Shown: positions 1-8,282, counted from the first letter of the stretch. The stretch: 32,831 nt of DNA from Cellulosimicrobium funkei (GCF_001019615.1 NZ_JNBQ01000041.1:1-32831), one strand, 5' to 3'. Notes: generated by a model from the sequence alone, not told the origin. Numbers and translations: made by a program.

Positions 1-912
1 CGCGGCCCCGCTGACGAGCCCGACCGGGTGCAGGGCGAGGCCCTGCTCCTCCGCGAGGCGGGCCAGCGCGAGGAGCGGCAGCGGCGAGCTCGACACCACC
101 TGCGGGTCCTGCGCCGCGAGGAACGCCGCGCGGTCGCCGGGGTGCCTCCAGGCGCCGGGGTCGAGGTTCACGCGCGCCATGCTCGGGGCGGCGACACCGG
201 GACCGCGCCGGAACCCGGTCATCGCCGACGCGTACGTGAAGGCGTCGCGCTGGTCCACCAGGTTCACCAGACCGAGGCGGCCGGGGACGGGCTCCCACGT
301 GGCGCCCGCCGACGCGACGAGATGCTGCAGGAGCACGAGGTCCGCCGCGACGGCGACGGGGTGCAGCGGCACGCGGACCGCCGCGCCCGTGCTGCCGGAG
401 CTCGTGCCCTCGAGCACGCGGCCGAGCGGCACGTCCACCGGGACGAACGACGCCACGTCGTGTCGCAGGTCGTCGCGCGTGACGGGCGGGACCGCGGTGA
501 GCGGTGACCCGGCTCGGCTCTCGCCGCGGTCGCGCGCCCGGCGGTACCGCGGCACGACGGCGTGCGCCCGGTCGATGAGGGCACCCACCCACGCGGGCGG
601 TGCGGGCGGCGACCCGTCCGCGGTGGCGGGCGGCGCGCCCCGGTACGCGGCGCGGGTGTCGGCACGGGCGTCGGGGTCGCCGGCGGCGAGGCGGGCCGCG
701 ACCTCGTCGAGCACGGGCAGGTCGTCGGGGAGCAGCCGGTCGCCGGTGACGTGGACCCAGGCGGGGGCGGCGGGGTGGTCCCGCACGGCGTCGAGCGCGG
801 CGCGGCCGGCGTCGTCGAGCGTGGGCCAGCGCTCCGCGTCGGTGAGCGCGACCGCCGAGCCGGGGGCGTACTCGTCGAGCGTGAGGTCGGGGGCGTCGTC
901 GGGTGTCGTCAT
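1..912 (-). CDS. Adenylate-forming (AMP-binding, PaaK-like) ligase, N-terminal part
   Basis: This reading frame is open from an ATG at 912 to the window edge, giving 304 codons with no stop; the C-terminus lies outside. Residues 168-176 read EGTSSGSTG, which matches the phosphate-binding loop of the ANL superfamily (acyl/aryl-CoA ligases, phenylacetate-CoA ligase, CapK-type proteins). These enzymes activate a carboxylic acid as an acyl-AMP. The N-terminal 160 residues are acidic and unlike a classical acyl-CoA synthetase, and the spacing resembles the shorter PaaK/CapK branch. A GAGGA ribosome site lies about 7 nt before the ATG. The gene begins 22 bp after the stop of the upstream 203-residue protein, so it is probably the last visible gene of the AAA/VWA operon. 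The substrate cannot be told, and the lid domain needed to judge activity is not in view. Confidence 0.72.
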   Translation of the reverse strand, partial: MTTPDDAPDLTLDEYAPGSAVALTDAERWPTLDDAGRAALDAVRDHPAAPAWVHVTGDRLLPDDLPVLDEVAARLAAGDPDARADTRAAYRGAPPATADGSPPAPPAWVGALIDRAHAVVPRYRRARDRGESRAGSPLTAVPPVTRDDLRHDVASFVPVDVPLGRVLEGTSSGSTGAAVRVPLHPVAVAADLVLLQHLVASAGATWEPVPGRLGLVNLVDQRDAFTYASAMTGFRRGPGVAAPSMARVNLDPGAWRHPGDRAAFLAAQDPQVVSSSPLPLLALARLAEEQGLALHPVGLVSGAA

Positions 913-934
913 GGAGTCCTCGTCACGAGTCTCG

Positions 935-1546
935 CTAGTAGTTCGCGTACTGCGCGGCGGCCTCCTTGGCGCGCTTCTCCGCGAGCTCGCGCGCGAGCTG
1001 CTCGGCCCGCCGCGCCTCCTGCGCCATCTCGTGAGCGATCCGGCGCTGCTCCGCCGTGCTCACGGCGGTCCACCGGTCCTGGGCCACCTCGGGGCTCTCG
1101 CCCGCGGGCCGCAGCCCGAGCTCGCGCAGCACGGCGCGGGCCAGCTCCTCGCGCGCCGTGGGCGCGTGCAGCCAGTCGTCCGGCGTCCGCAGCAGCGCCA
1201 GGGCGGGCACGGCCTGCTCGACGACCCGGACGAGCGCGCCCGGCGTCGCGGCGGCCCGGAACGCGGATGCGGCGAGCAGGTGCTCGTCGCGCAGGAGCCA
1301 GCAGACCGTCCCGGCGAGCGCCGCGTACGGGGCGTGGGTGCACAGCGCCTCGACGGCGGCGCGCTGCGGGCCGCGCAGCACGCCGACCGCGCCGCCGCCG
1401 GCGAGGAGGTCCGCGGTGTCGCCGACGAGCGCGGCGGCCACGACCACGGGGTGGTCCAGCACGTCCGGGGGCGTGTCGGCCAGGCGGTGCACGACGTCGG
1501 CGAGCGCGGGGCCCTCGACCGTGGGGCGGGTGAGGTCATCGGCCAC
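935..1546 (-). CDS. Uncharacterised helical protein of the AAA/VWA operon
   Basis: A 203-residue protein that I do not recognise. The GTG start at 1546 is chosen because GGAAGGAG lies just upstream. It overlaps the end of the preceding metallopeptidase/VWA gene by 11 bp, which points to translational coupling. The body (about residues 10-150) is alanine/leucine-rich and predicted helical, with no signal peptide or membrane segment. The last 45 residues form a charged Ala/Glu/Arg helix that could be a coiled coil, and the protein ends AAAQYANY. Its position inside the AAA/metallopeptidase-VWA operon suggests a structural or adaptor subunit, but this is inference. It has no visible catalytic motif. 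Codon use is like its neighbours. Confidence 0.8.
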   Translation of the reverse strand: MADDLTRPTVEGPALADVVHRLADTPPDVLDHPVVVAAALVGDTADLLAGGGAVGVLRGPQRAAVEALCTHAPYAALAGTVCWLLRDEHLLAASAFRAAATPGALVRVVEQAVPALALLRTPDDWLHAPTAREELARAVLRELGLRPAGESPEVAQDRWTAVSTAEQRRIAHEMAQEARRAEQLARELAEKRAKEAAAQYANY

Positions 1547-3512
1547 GACGGGCTCCTTCCGGTCGGCTGCTCGCTGTCGCGCTCCTCGTCGAGGTGCTCG
1601 CCGGGGCGCCGGTCGAGGCGCCCCACAGCTCGCGCGCGAAGGCGCGGGCGAACGCGACGAGGTCCCCTTGGGTCTGCACGGCGTGGACCCGGTAGCCCAC
1701 CGCGTACTCCCGTACCGTCTCGGCGCCCTTCGCCGGGACGTCCAGCACGAGCGTGCCCCCGCCCCCGGCGGCCGCGACGGCGCGCGCCGCGGTGCCCTCG
1801 TGCGGCGCGACCAGCTCGGCGTCGGGGCGAGCGCCCCACCGGATCCGGACGACGTCGTCGAACATCGAGACGACGCCGTCGTCGGAGATGACGGCGACGT
1901 GGCACGGGCGCGTGCGGGTCGGCGGGGCTCCGGTCGCCGGGTCGCCGAGGTGCGTGCGCTCCAGGAGCGGGACCGGGAACGACGTCGAGCCACCGAAGTG
2001 CGCGACGACCGCGTCGAGCACGCGGTCCTCGTCGCGCACGAACCCGTCCGTCCCGGCGACCTGCCGCGGCCCGCTCCACGTCGTCGCCTGCACACGGGCG
2101 CCGGCGCGCAGGGCCGAGAGCGCGAGGACGGCCCCGGCGAGCGCGATCGGCGCGACCCGCCGCGTCGGGTCGGGCATGGAGCCGGACGAGTCGAGGTAGA
2201 GGTCGAGGTCGACGGGCACGCGGTCGGGCTCGTCGCCCGTGTCCTCGTCGACCGACCGGCGCACGGTCGTGAACCCCGGTACGACGACGGGCGAGCGCAG
2301 CAGCGTCCCCGTCCAGTCCACCTCGCTCAGCTCGTCGCCCACGTCCCACTGCTCGTGCGCGCCGAGCAGCGGTTCCGTGGCGCGCACGTGCTCGCGCACG
2401 GGGAACGGGACGAGCAGGGGCGCGGCGTGCTCGCGGTACCAGCGTCGGGCCGACGCCGCAGCGTCCGTCGTGAGCCCGAGCAGCCGGAGCGTCGCGTCGT
2501 AGTCCGCCGGTGCGAGCGCCTGGCCGGTCGCGTCGTGCGCGCCCTCCCCGTCCGACCCGGGGACCTGCTGCGCGGTGTCCGGTCGCGCCGGGGGGTCGTC
2601 GTCCGCGCCCAGCCCGAGGTCCCCGACGACGCGCGGGTCGAGCGCGGGGTGGCGCACGGGCTCGACGGCGCGCGGGTCGGTCGCGAGCCCGCCCGGGACC
2701 GCCCCGGCCACCTCGTCCTGGCCGCAGACCACCTGGGGCAGCGTGGACCGCCGACGCCGGAGGTGGCGCCGGCGGGCCTCGCGGTCACCGTGCTCGGGGC
2801 GTGCCCGGCGGCGCGTGTCCTGCGCGGTAGCCCGCGACCCCGCCTCCGACGCGAGCAGCGTGCGCAGCAGCGCGGCGAACCCCGCGGCGCCGCCGACGGG
2901 GTCGTCCGCGTAGGCGCGCACGAGCCGCGCCACGAGCGTCGCCTCACGCTCGGCCACCGGGACGTCGGACGACGTGAGGTCGCCGCGTGGCAGGCCCCAG
3001 AGGATCTCGTCCGCGCGCAGCACCGTCTGCATGACGGTGCTCGTCCCCGGCCCCAGCGCGCGCCACAGCCCGGCGAGGTCGATCCCGGCGCGGCGCTGGA
3101 GGCGGTCGTTGATGAGCAGGTCGCTCCACAGGTTGGCGGTGAGCGGCGCGAGCTGGTCCTGGTCCACGAGCCCGGCGCGCGTGCGAGCGACGAGGAGGGC
3201 GCTCGTCGTGAGGTCGCCGGGGGAGAGCACGTGGTGCCCCACCTCGTGCGCGAGGACCGCGACCGCGTGGTCCTCGATGCCCAGCTCCACGACCTCGGCG
3301 AGGTCCACGTGGACGCTCACGCGCGTCGTCGAGAACCACGCGAACGACCCGACCCCTTCCGGGGCGGTGCCGGGGCCGTGCAGCGTCGGGGCGCCCAGGC
3401 GCGTGAACCGCCCCCAGGCCGCGAGCGCCTCGGGCCACGCGGCGTGCCACCGCTCGCGCAGCGCCCCGAGGTCGGGCGGCGCGCCGGGGCGGTCCGGTGC
3501 CGCGGCGCTCAC
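1536..3512 (-). CDS. Metallopeptidase-like/VWA-domain fusion protein (CoxE/DUF2201-like)
   Basis: A cytoplasmic protein of about 658 residues. Residues 89-94 are HEVGHH, an HExxH zinc motif, followed near residues 130-140 by a DLLINDRLQR helix that resembles the second conserved segment of putative metallopeptidase domains such as DUF2201_N. After a charged, Arg/Asp-rich linker (about 225-335) comes a von Willebrand A domain with the MIDAS sequence DSSGSM at 441-446, and a later VISDDG segment. VWA proteins of this kind are typical partners of MoxR AAA+ ATPases, which use them to remodel or load metal into a target. The MoxR gene lies two genes upstream. The chosen GTG at 3512 overlaps the previous stop as GTGA; an in-frame GTG at 3521 is the alternative. 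The C-terminal 25 residues look unstructured. Whether the HExxH is an active protease is unknown. Confidence 0.85.
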   Translation of the reverse strand: MSAAAPDRPGAPPDLGALRERWHAAWPEALAAWGRFTRLGAPTLHGPGTAPEGVGSFAWFSTTRVSVHVDLAEVVELGIEDHAVAVLAHEVGHHVLSPGDLTTSALLVARTRAGLVDQDQLAPLTANLWSDLLINDRLQRRAGIDLAGLWRALGPGTSTVMQTVLRADEILWGLPRGDLTSSDVPVAEREATLVARLVRAYADDPVGGAAGFAALLRTLLASEAGSRATAQDTRRRARPEHGDREARRRHLRRRRSTLPQVVCGQDEVAGAVPGGLATDPRAVEPVRHPALDPRVVGDLGLGADDDPPARPDTAQQVPGSDGEGAHDATGQALAPADYDATLRLLGLTTDAAASARRWYREHAAPLLVPFPVREHVRATEPLLGAHEQWDVGDELSEVDWTGTLLRSPVVVPGFTTVRRSVDEDTGDEPDRVPVDLDLYLDSSGSMPDPTRRVAPIALAGAVLALSALRAGARVQATTWSGPRQVAGTDGFVRDEDRVLDAVVAHFGGSTSFPVPLLERTHLGDPATGAPPTRTRPCHVAVISDDGVVSMFDDVVRIRWGARPDAELVAPHEGTAARAVAAAGGGGTLVLDVPAKGAETVREYAVGYRVHAVQTQGDLVAFARAFARELWGASTGAPASTSTRSATASSRPEGARRGR

Positions 3513-4732
3513 CGGGGCCACCGCACGAGGAGGACGTCGTACGAGCCGGTCCGGCTCAGCAGCGCGAGCCGGCCCGACGGCGTCTCGACCACCGCGGCGC
3601 CGCTCACGTCGCTCAGGACGTCGTCAGGGGCCGGTGCGGTCGCACGCGTGCTGGCGGGACCGTGGTCCGACCCGTGGAGGCCCTGGTCGACGGCGTCGGG
3701 CCCCGGCGGGGTGACCGTGCCCGTCGCGTGGTCGCCGGCGCCCGGCGCGCGCGCGACGAACGCGCCGTGGACGTCGGCGACGAGCGTCCACTCGACCGTC
3801 TCGTCGCCGGTCGCGGCGGCGTCGCCGGCCCGCGGCCCGTCGCCGGTCGAGAGCAGCACCCAGCGCACGCCCGGGTGGCGCGCGTCGGCACCGACGACCA
3901 GCGCGGGCGACCGCCACGGGCCGCCGAACCCGCGGAAGCCGCCGAACCGCCCCAGGACCCGGGCGGGTCCGGGAGCACCCGGCAGGCGGACCCACCTCGT
4001 GCCGCCCGGCTCGTCGCTCTGCGGGGAGGCGGGCCACCACCACGGGTCCGCGGCGTGGCGGTCGAGCACGGCCCGCAGTTCGGCGGGACCGGTCTGCGCG
4101 TCCGCGCCGGTCACCGGGAGCGAGAGCGCGGCCCGCGCGACCTGCGCCGGGAGCGAGCGCGCGGCGTCGAGCGCCGCGTCCCGGTAGCGCACGAGGCCGC
4201 TGCGCCACGCGGCGACGAGCACCGCCCCCCGGACGGTGCCGGCCGCCGGCGCACCCGGAGCTGCGGCGGGCGACGCCGCGGCGGCGGCCACGACGCGCGC
4301 CGCCCAGCCGGCGACGTCCCCCCGCGACCCCGGGCCGCCGCCGACGGCACGCGCGCCGTCGACGACGGCCGTGACCGTGACGGCGGGCGCCGCAGCGAGC
4401 CACGGCCCCAGGCGCGGCACCAGGTCGAGGACGGCGTGCCGCTCCGGACCGCCGACGCGCCAGCGCCGCGCCGCCACGAGCCGCGCGACCGCGTCGACGA
4501 GCGCGTCGCACGTCGCCGCGAAGGCGTCGGCCCCGAGCGGGCCGGCGAGCGGGTCCGCCGCGACGGCCGCCTCGCGCACCGCCTCGGCGAGCACGTCCCG
4601 GTCCGCGCCGAGCGCGAGGGCGCGGGCGAGCGCCGCGTCGTAGCGCTCGCGCGCCGCCAGCGCGCGGGACGAGAACGCGGTCGGCGCGACCTCGCGCGGC
4701 CCCGGGGAAGGACCGGTGGCGACCCCGGTCAC
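3509..4732 (-). CDS. Uncharacterised 407-residue protein of the AAA/VWA operon
   Basis: The GTG start at 4732 overlaps the MoxR stop codon (GTGA), and the gene ends in the same kind of overlap with the metallopeptidase/VWA gene, so it is embedded in the operon. The N-terminal half (about residues 15-215) is Ala/Arg-rich and helical. The C-terminal half (from about 235) is beta-rich, with a WWWP segment, a Gly/Phe-rich FGGFRGFGGPW loop and several short Trp-containing strands. There is no membrane span, signal peptide or catalytic motif that I can recognise. In known MoxR-VWA systems the third component is often the effector or substrate adaptor, and this protein sits in that position. The assignment of a role is inference only. 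Confidence 0.8.
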   Translation of the reverse strand: MTGVATGPSPGPREVAPTAFSSRALAARERYDAALARALALGADRDVLAEAVREAAVAADPLAGPLGADAFAATCDALVDAVARLVAARRWRVGGPERHAVLDLVPRLGPWLAAAPAVTVTAVVDGARAVGGGPGSRGDVAGWAARVVAAAAASPAAAPGAPAAGTVRGAVLVAAWRSGLVRYRDAALDAARSLPAQVARAALSLPVTGADAQTGPAELRAVLDRHAADPWWWPASPQSDEPGGTRWVRLPGAPGPARVLGRFGGFRGFGGPWRSPALVVGADARHPGVRWVLLSTGDGPRAGDAAATGDETVEWTLVADVHGAFVARAPGAGDHATGTVTPPGPDAVDQGLHGSDHGPASTRATAPAPDDVLSDVSGAAVVETPSGRLALLSRTGSYDVLLVRWPR

Positions 4733-6333
4733 GCGCCGCTCCAGCGCAGCCACGCGAGGTAGTTCGTGTACCGCTGGTGGGCGTACTTGAGCGCGAGCGC
4801 GTCCTCGTACACGTGGCCGTGGAGCTTGGCGTGCTTCTCCCACGACGCGAGGACCTGCTCGATCCGGGCGAGCCGGCGCAGCACGTCTGCCTCGGGCAGC
4901 CCCTCGAACCCGGCCGCGACGTCCGCGAGGACCGTCCCCACGTCGTCCTGGTCGTCGAGGCCCGCGGCGTCGTACTGCCGGCACGCCGTGTCGAACAGGT
5001 CGCGGATCCAGGACACGCGGTCCGAGCGCAGCGGCTCCCGCTCGCGGTCGTCGAACGGTGCCGACTGCAGGTCGGGGAGCAGCTTGTCGTGCAGGACGAA
5101 CGGGAGCACCGCGCGCAGGTCCGCGAGCTCCACCTCGGCGTCCCCGCGGAAGTACGCCATCGCCTTCGCGTACGCGACGAGCGACTGGAGCGCGCGCACC
5201 GACAGGCCGTTGAGCGTCTGCGCGCCCACGTCGCCCAGGCGGTCGCGGCCCGTGTCCGCCGTCGCCACGAGGTGCGGGTCCACGCCCGCGACCCGCGCCG
5301 TGTCCTTGGTCCGGTACTCGAACTGCCAGCCCGCGCGCTCCAGCACCTCGAGCTGGCTCGCGAAGAACTCGAGGCGACGGCGCACCGGCTCGGGGAACGG
5401 CACGGCGAGGATCGCGGCGTGCAGCGCGTCGTGCTCGGCGGCGTCGAACACGATCTCCGGCGGCACGTTCTCCTCCGGGCGCACGCGCCGCTCCGCCCGG
5501 GCCACGAGGTCGCCGAGGAAGCGGTTGTTGAACGGCAGCGCGTGCACGACGACGTCGATGCGGTCCCGCAGCGCGTCCACCACCTGGTACGTGCCGCCGC
5601 CCGCGTCGTCGTTCGCCGTGAGGTACCAGGCGGCGTCGCCCGTCTCGTAGACCTGGTCGTAGACCTCGACGTACCCGTCCGCGAGCACCGTGAGCAGCGC
5701 CGACTGCGTGCGCGTCGGGATGCGGTTGTACTCGTCGACGATCTTCACGCGCATGCCCAGCCACGAGCGCCACGCGACGTCCACGTCCGCGAGGCTGTCC
5801 GCCTGCACGAGGTCCTTGGGCAGCGGGGTGCCGAACAGGTCCGACACCGTGAGCTGCGGGTGCCCGTGCTGCATCGCGCGGCGCACCTCGCGCACCGGGT
5901 AGCCCGCCAGGACTCCCATGAGCACGGCGCTCGCGGTCTTCCCGCGCCCCGGCCCGCCGATCATGAGGCACCGCCCGCGCACGGCGAACGTCAGGAGCGG
6001 CAGCAGCACGAAGCTCGAGTACGACTGGTCGCTCGGCAGCGTGAGCAGCGCCTTCGAGTCGCCGAGGCGGAAGCTCGTCTCCCGCGCGCCGGGCGCCGCG
6101 AACTCGACGTCGTAGTGCGGGCTGATGATCGCGTGGTTGACGACCCAGAAGTACGCCTGGCGCAGCTTCTCGTCGAGCGGCAGGCCGCTCGGGGCCGCGC
6201 CGCCGTCGGGGCCCGCCTCGGCGACGGGCGTGCCGAACAGGTCGTCGACGCCCAGGGCGAACGGGTCGCGCGCGGCCTGCCCCGCGGGCTGCGGCCGGGT
6301 CGGCGCGGAGGACACGTGCTCGAGATCGGTCAC
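4729..6333 (-). CDS. MoxR-type AAA+ ATPase
   Basis: A 534-residue ATPase and the first gene of the operon. Walker A is GGPGRGKT at 126-133, Walker B is VKIVDE at 196-201, sensor 1 is in LTANDD at 238-243, and DALRDRID at 253-260 carries the arginine-finger-like residues. The segment before the P-loop (SYSSFVLLPLLTFAVRG) and the VSDLFGTPLPKDL stretch after it fit the MoxR/RavA branch. The region after about residue 300 is a lid plus a C-terminal extension ending WLRWSGA. MoxR ATPases form hexamers that act with VWA proteins as chaperones or metal-insertion machines. The GTG at 6333 follows a weak AGGA ribosome site, and the first 55 residues are low-complexity and probably disordered. The gene overlaps the next by GTGA. 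Confidence 0.88.
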   Translation of the reverse strand: MTDLEHVSSAPTRPQPAGQAARDPFALGVDDLFGTPVAEAGPDGGAAPSGLPLDEKLRQAYFWVVNHAIISPHYDVEFAAPGARETSFRLGDSKALLTLPSDQSYSSFVLLPLLTFAVRGRCLMIGGPGRGKTASAVLMGVLAGYPVREVRRAMQHGHPQLTVSDLFGTPLPKDLVQADSLADVDVAWRSWLGMRVKIVDEYNRIPTRTQSALLTVLADGYVEVYDQVYETGDAAWYLTANDDAGGGTYQVVDALRDRIDVVVHALPFNNRFLGDLVARAERRVRPEENVPPEIVFDAAEHDALHAAILAVPFPEPVRRRLEFFASQLEVLERAGWQFEYRTKDTARVAGVDPHLVATADTGRDRLGDVGAQTLNGLSVRALQSLVAYAKAMAYFRGDAEVELADLRAVLPFVLHDKLLPDLQSAPFDDREREPLRSDRVSWIRDLFDTACRQYDAAGLDDQDDVGTVLADVAAGFEGLPEADVLRRLARIEQVLASWEKHAKLHGHVYEDALALKYAHQRYTNYLAWLRWSGA

Positions 6334-6415
6334 GGGCCGATCCTGCCACCGTCGTCCGCGGGTCGTGGGGACGTCCGTGCCGGGTCTGCGAGGCTCGCCG
6401 GGGCGGGGCCGAGGA

Positions 6416-7543
6416 TCAGAAGGCGTCGGTGCCGGCCTGGGGGAGCGGGTCGGCGACGTGGCGCGGCGTCGCGAGCAGCGGCCCGACGGCGGCCAGGGCC
6501 TGGGCGAGCCGGCTCGCCCGGTCGCCGCGCACCTCGAACCACGGGACGCCGGGGTGGGCGCCGTCAGGCGTCGGGAGCTCGGCGGGCCCGAGGTGCCGCA
6601 CGACGTCGGCCGGGTCCGCCAGGCGCGGTCCGGTCGCGGCGAGGACCTCGCGGAACCGGTCCTGCATCGCGTGGCGCACGTGCTCGCCGTCGCGCAGGCC
6701 GTCCTGGACGAACGGGATCTCGTCGCCGGTGAGGACGTAGAGGTCGGGGCGGCGGGCGGCGGCGAGCGCCTCGACGGTGGGGGAGCGGTGCCCCACGTAG
6801 CGCTCGTGCCACAGGGTCGTGGCGAGCACGTCGGTGTCGCACACGAGGAGCGGCACGGGCGACACGGCGGCGCCGTCGTCCTCGCGGCGGGCCTGCTCGC
6901 GCGCGACGAGGTCGAACTCGGCGGTGTGCCACGGTGCGGCGAGGCCGCCGGGCCGGACCTCGGACCACTCGCGCCCGAACTCGAGCACGGGATCGAGGCC
7001 GAGGTGGGCGGCGAGGTCGGTCGCGAGGGTCGTCGAGCCCGTGGACTCGGCACCCAGCACGACGACGCGCCGCACGTACCAGGACCGGACCGGGGCGGGC
7101 AGCGCCCACCAGTGCGCGGCGGGGTCGGCGCGGACCGCGGAGCCGGACACGGGCAGGTGGCGGCGGTCGGGGTCGACCTGGACCCACGTCGCGTCGAACC
7201 GCCGCGCGAGCTCGACGCCGTACCGGTCGGACGTGAGCACCGCGTCGACCGGAGGGTCGTCCGGGTCGAGCAACGACCGCATGACCTTGACGTGCTCGTC
7301 CCACGCGTGCGGGTCCGCGTAGTCGACGGGGGCGTCGTCGAGCCCGTGCACGACGCGCGCACCGGGCACCTCGGCCCGCAGCCACTCGGCGCGCAGCGCG
7401 GCGGGGATCGACTCGCTCGTCGAGGCGAGCACCTGGACGGTGACGCGCTCGCAGCGCGCGAGCGCGGTGCGGACGAGGTGCACGTGGCCGGCGTGCGGCG
7501 GGTAGAACTTGCCGATCACGAGGCCGTGGGCGAGCCGGGTCAC
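6416..7543 (-). CDS. nadR: NadR-like NMN adenylyltransferase / ribosylnicotinamide kinase
   Basis: A 375-residue bifunctional enzyme of NAD salvage: the kinase half phosphorylates nicotinamide riboside to NMN and the other half adenylates NMN to NAD. The N-terminal nucleotidyltransferase signature GKFYPPHAGH is at residues 11-20, and SGSAVR near 133-138 matches the second (ISxTxxR-like) motif. The kinase P-loop at 164-172 reads GAESTGSTT, where the expected lysine after the last glycine is serine. Unlike the enterobacterial protein, it lacks the N-terminal DNA-binding helix-turn-helix, so it should not be a repressor. The GTG start overlaps the pnuC stop (GTGA), which fits coupling of transport and phosphorylation. 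The altered P-loop may be normal for the actinobacterial branch; I cannot confirm this here. Confidence 0.85.
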   Translation of the reverse strand: MTRLAHGLVIGKFYPPHAGHVHLVRTALARCERVTVQVLASTSESIPAALRAEWLRAEVPGARVVHGLDDAPVDYADPHAWDEHVKVMRSLLDPDDPPVDAVLTSDRYGVELARRFDATWVQVDPDRRHLPVSGSAVRADPAAHWWALPAPVRSWYVRRVVVLGAESTGSTTLATDLAAHLGLDPVLEFGREWSEVRPGGLAAPWHTAEFDLVAREQARREDDGAAVSPVPLLVCDTDVLATTLWHERYVGHRSPTVEALAAARRPDLYVLTGDEIPFVQDGLRDGEHVRHAMQDRFREVLAATGPRLADPADVVRHLGPAELPTPDGAHPGVPWFEVRGDRASRLAQALAAVGPLLATPRHVADPLPQAGTDAF

Positions 7544-8181
7544 CGGGCCTGCTCCACGCCGTCGGGCACAGGGGCCGGGCCGACGGCTCGCGGTTCCGCG
7601 GTGCCCGCGGCCGGCTCGGCGCCGGGGTCGCGCCGTGCCGCCGACCACTCGCGCAGGCCCTGCACGCACAGCGCGACGAACCCCACGTAGAGCGCGGCGG
7701 TGAGCCACAGGCCCTGGCTCGCGTAGAGCCCGACGAGCACCACGTCCGTGGCGATCCACACCCACCAGTTGCCGATCCACTTGCGCCCGAGCATCGTCTG
7801 CGCGAGCAGGCTCGACGACGTCGTGAGGGCGTCCCAGAACGGCACTGCGGAGTCGGTCCAGGTGGTGAGGACGGCGACGAGCGCCGCCGTGGTCGCCGCG
7901 GCGGCGACCAGCCCGACCACCCACGCCGCGCGCGGCGTGCGGTGCACGACGAGCCGTCCCCGGTCGGTGCCGCCCCGGAGCCACCAGTACCAGCCGAGCG
8001 CGCCGAGCACGAGGTACACGACCTGGAGCCCCGCGTTCGCGTAGAGGCCCGCGCCGGTGAACAGCACGAGGAACACGACGTTGTTGGCCAGCCCGACGGG
8101 GAACGTCCACACGTTCTGCCGCACCGCGAGCCACACGCACGCGGCCCCCGTGACGAACCCCAGGATCTCCTCGACGCTCAC
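7540..8181 (-). CDS. pnuC: PnuC-family nicotinamide riboside transporter
   Basis: A 213-residue inner-membrane protein with about seven hydrophobic segments. Recognisable PnuC features are WTFPVGLANNVVFLVLF near the N-terminus, GWYWWLRGG in the middle, and the KWIGNWWVWIATD segment near residue 145, which carries the conserved Trp/Asn substrate-site residues. PnuC carries nicotinamide riboside by facilitated diffusion, and uptake is made one-way by the kinase encoded directly downstream with a four-base overlap. The C-terminal 35 residues are Pro/Ala-rich and probably disordered in the cytoplasm. The GTG at 8181 has no good Shine-Dalgarno but does have a -10-like TAGAGT 8 nt upstream, which suggests a leaderless or near-leaderless transcript. 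Confidence 0.92.
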   Translation of the reverse strand: MSVEEILGFVTGAACVWLAVRQNVWTFPVGLANNVVFLVLFTGAGLYANAGLQVVYLVLGALGWYWWLRGGTDRGRLVVHRTPRAAWVVGLVAAAATTAALVAVLTTWTDSAVPFWDALTTSSSLLAQTMLGRKWIGNWWVWIATDVVLVGLYASQGLWLTAALYVGFVALCVQGLREWSAARRDPGAEPAAGTAEPRAVGPAPVPDGVEQAR

Positions 8182-8189
8182 GGGCGCTC

Positions 8190-8195
8190 ACTCTA
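8190..8195 (-). promoter_or_regulatory. Putative -10 element of the pnuC-nadR operon
   Basis: TAGAGT on the minus strand fits the actinobacterial TANNNT consensus and ends 8 nt before the pnuC GTG. A leader this short would leave no room for a ribosome site. No convincing -35 is visible. Confidence 0.4.
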
Positions 8196-8276
8196 CGGGC
8201 GTGCCGCGGACCGCCGGCGGCCGTGACGGCACTGTGACGTGCGCCGCGCTCGGCGGCAGGCGGGCCGTCGAGGCGT

Positions 8277-8282
8277 TACGGT
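8277..8282 (+). promoter_or_regulatory. Putative -10 element of the OsmC-family gene
   Basis: TACGGT (TANNNT) lies about 50 nt before the ATG at 8334. No clear -35 hexamer is seen. The rest of 8196-8333 holds nothing else recognisable apart from the GAAGGAG ribosome site just before the start. Confidence 0.3.

Noticed and set aside
1056-4187. Very long plus-strand open frame (over 1000 codons) opposite the AAA/VWA operon
   Set aside because: It is an antisense shadow of GC-rich genes: its translation is Arg/Pro/Gly-rich with no domain, while the minus strand gives clear VWA, HExxH and overlapping operon junctions.
6416-7543. NadR P-loop change as a sequencing error
   Set aside because: The frame is intact, and the surrounding residues (GAEST, TTLATDLA) still fit the fold. 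A family-wide substitution is at least as likely, so it is reported as a finding instead.
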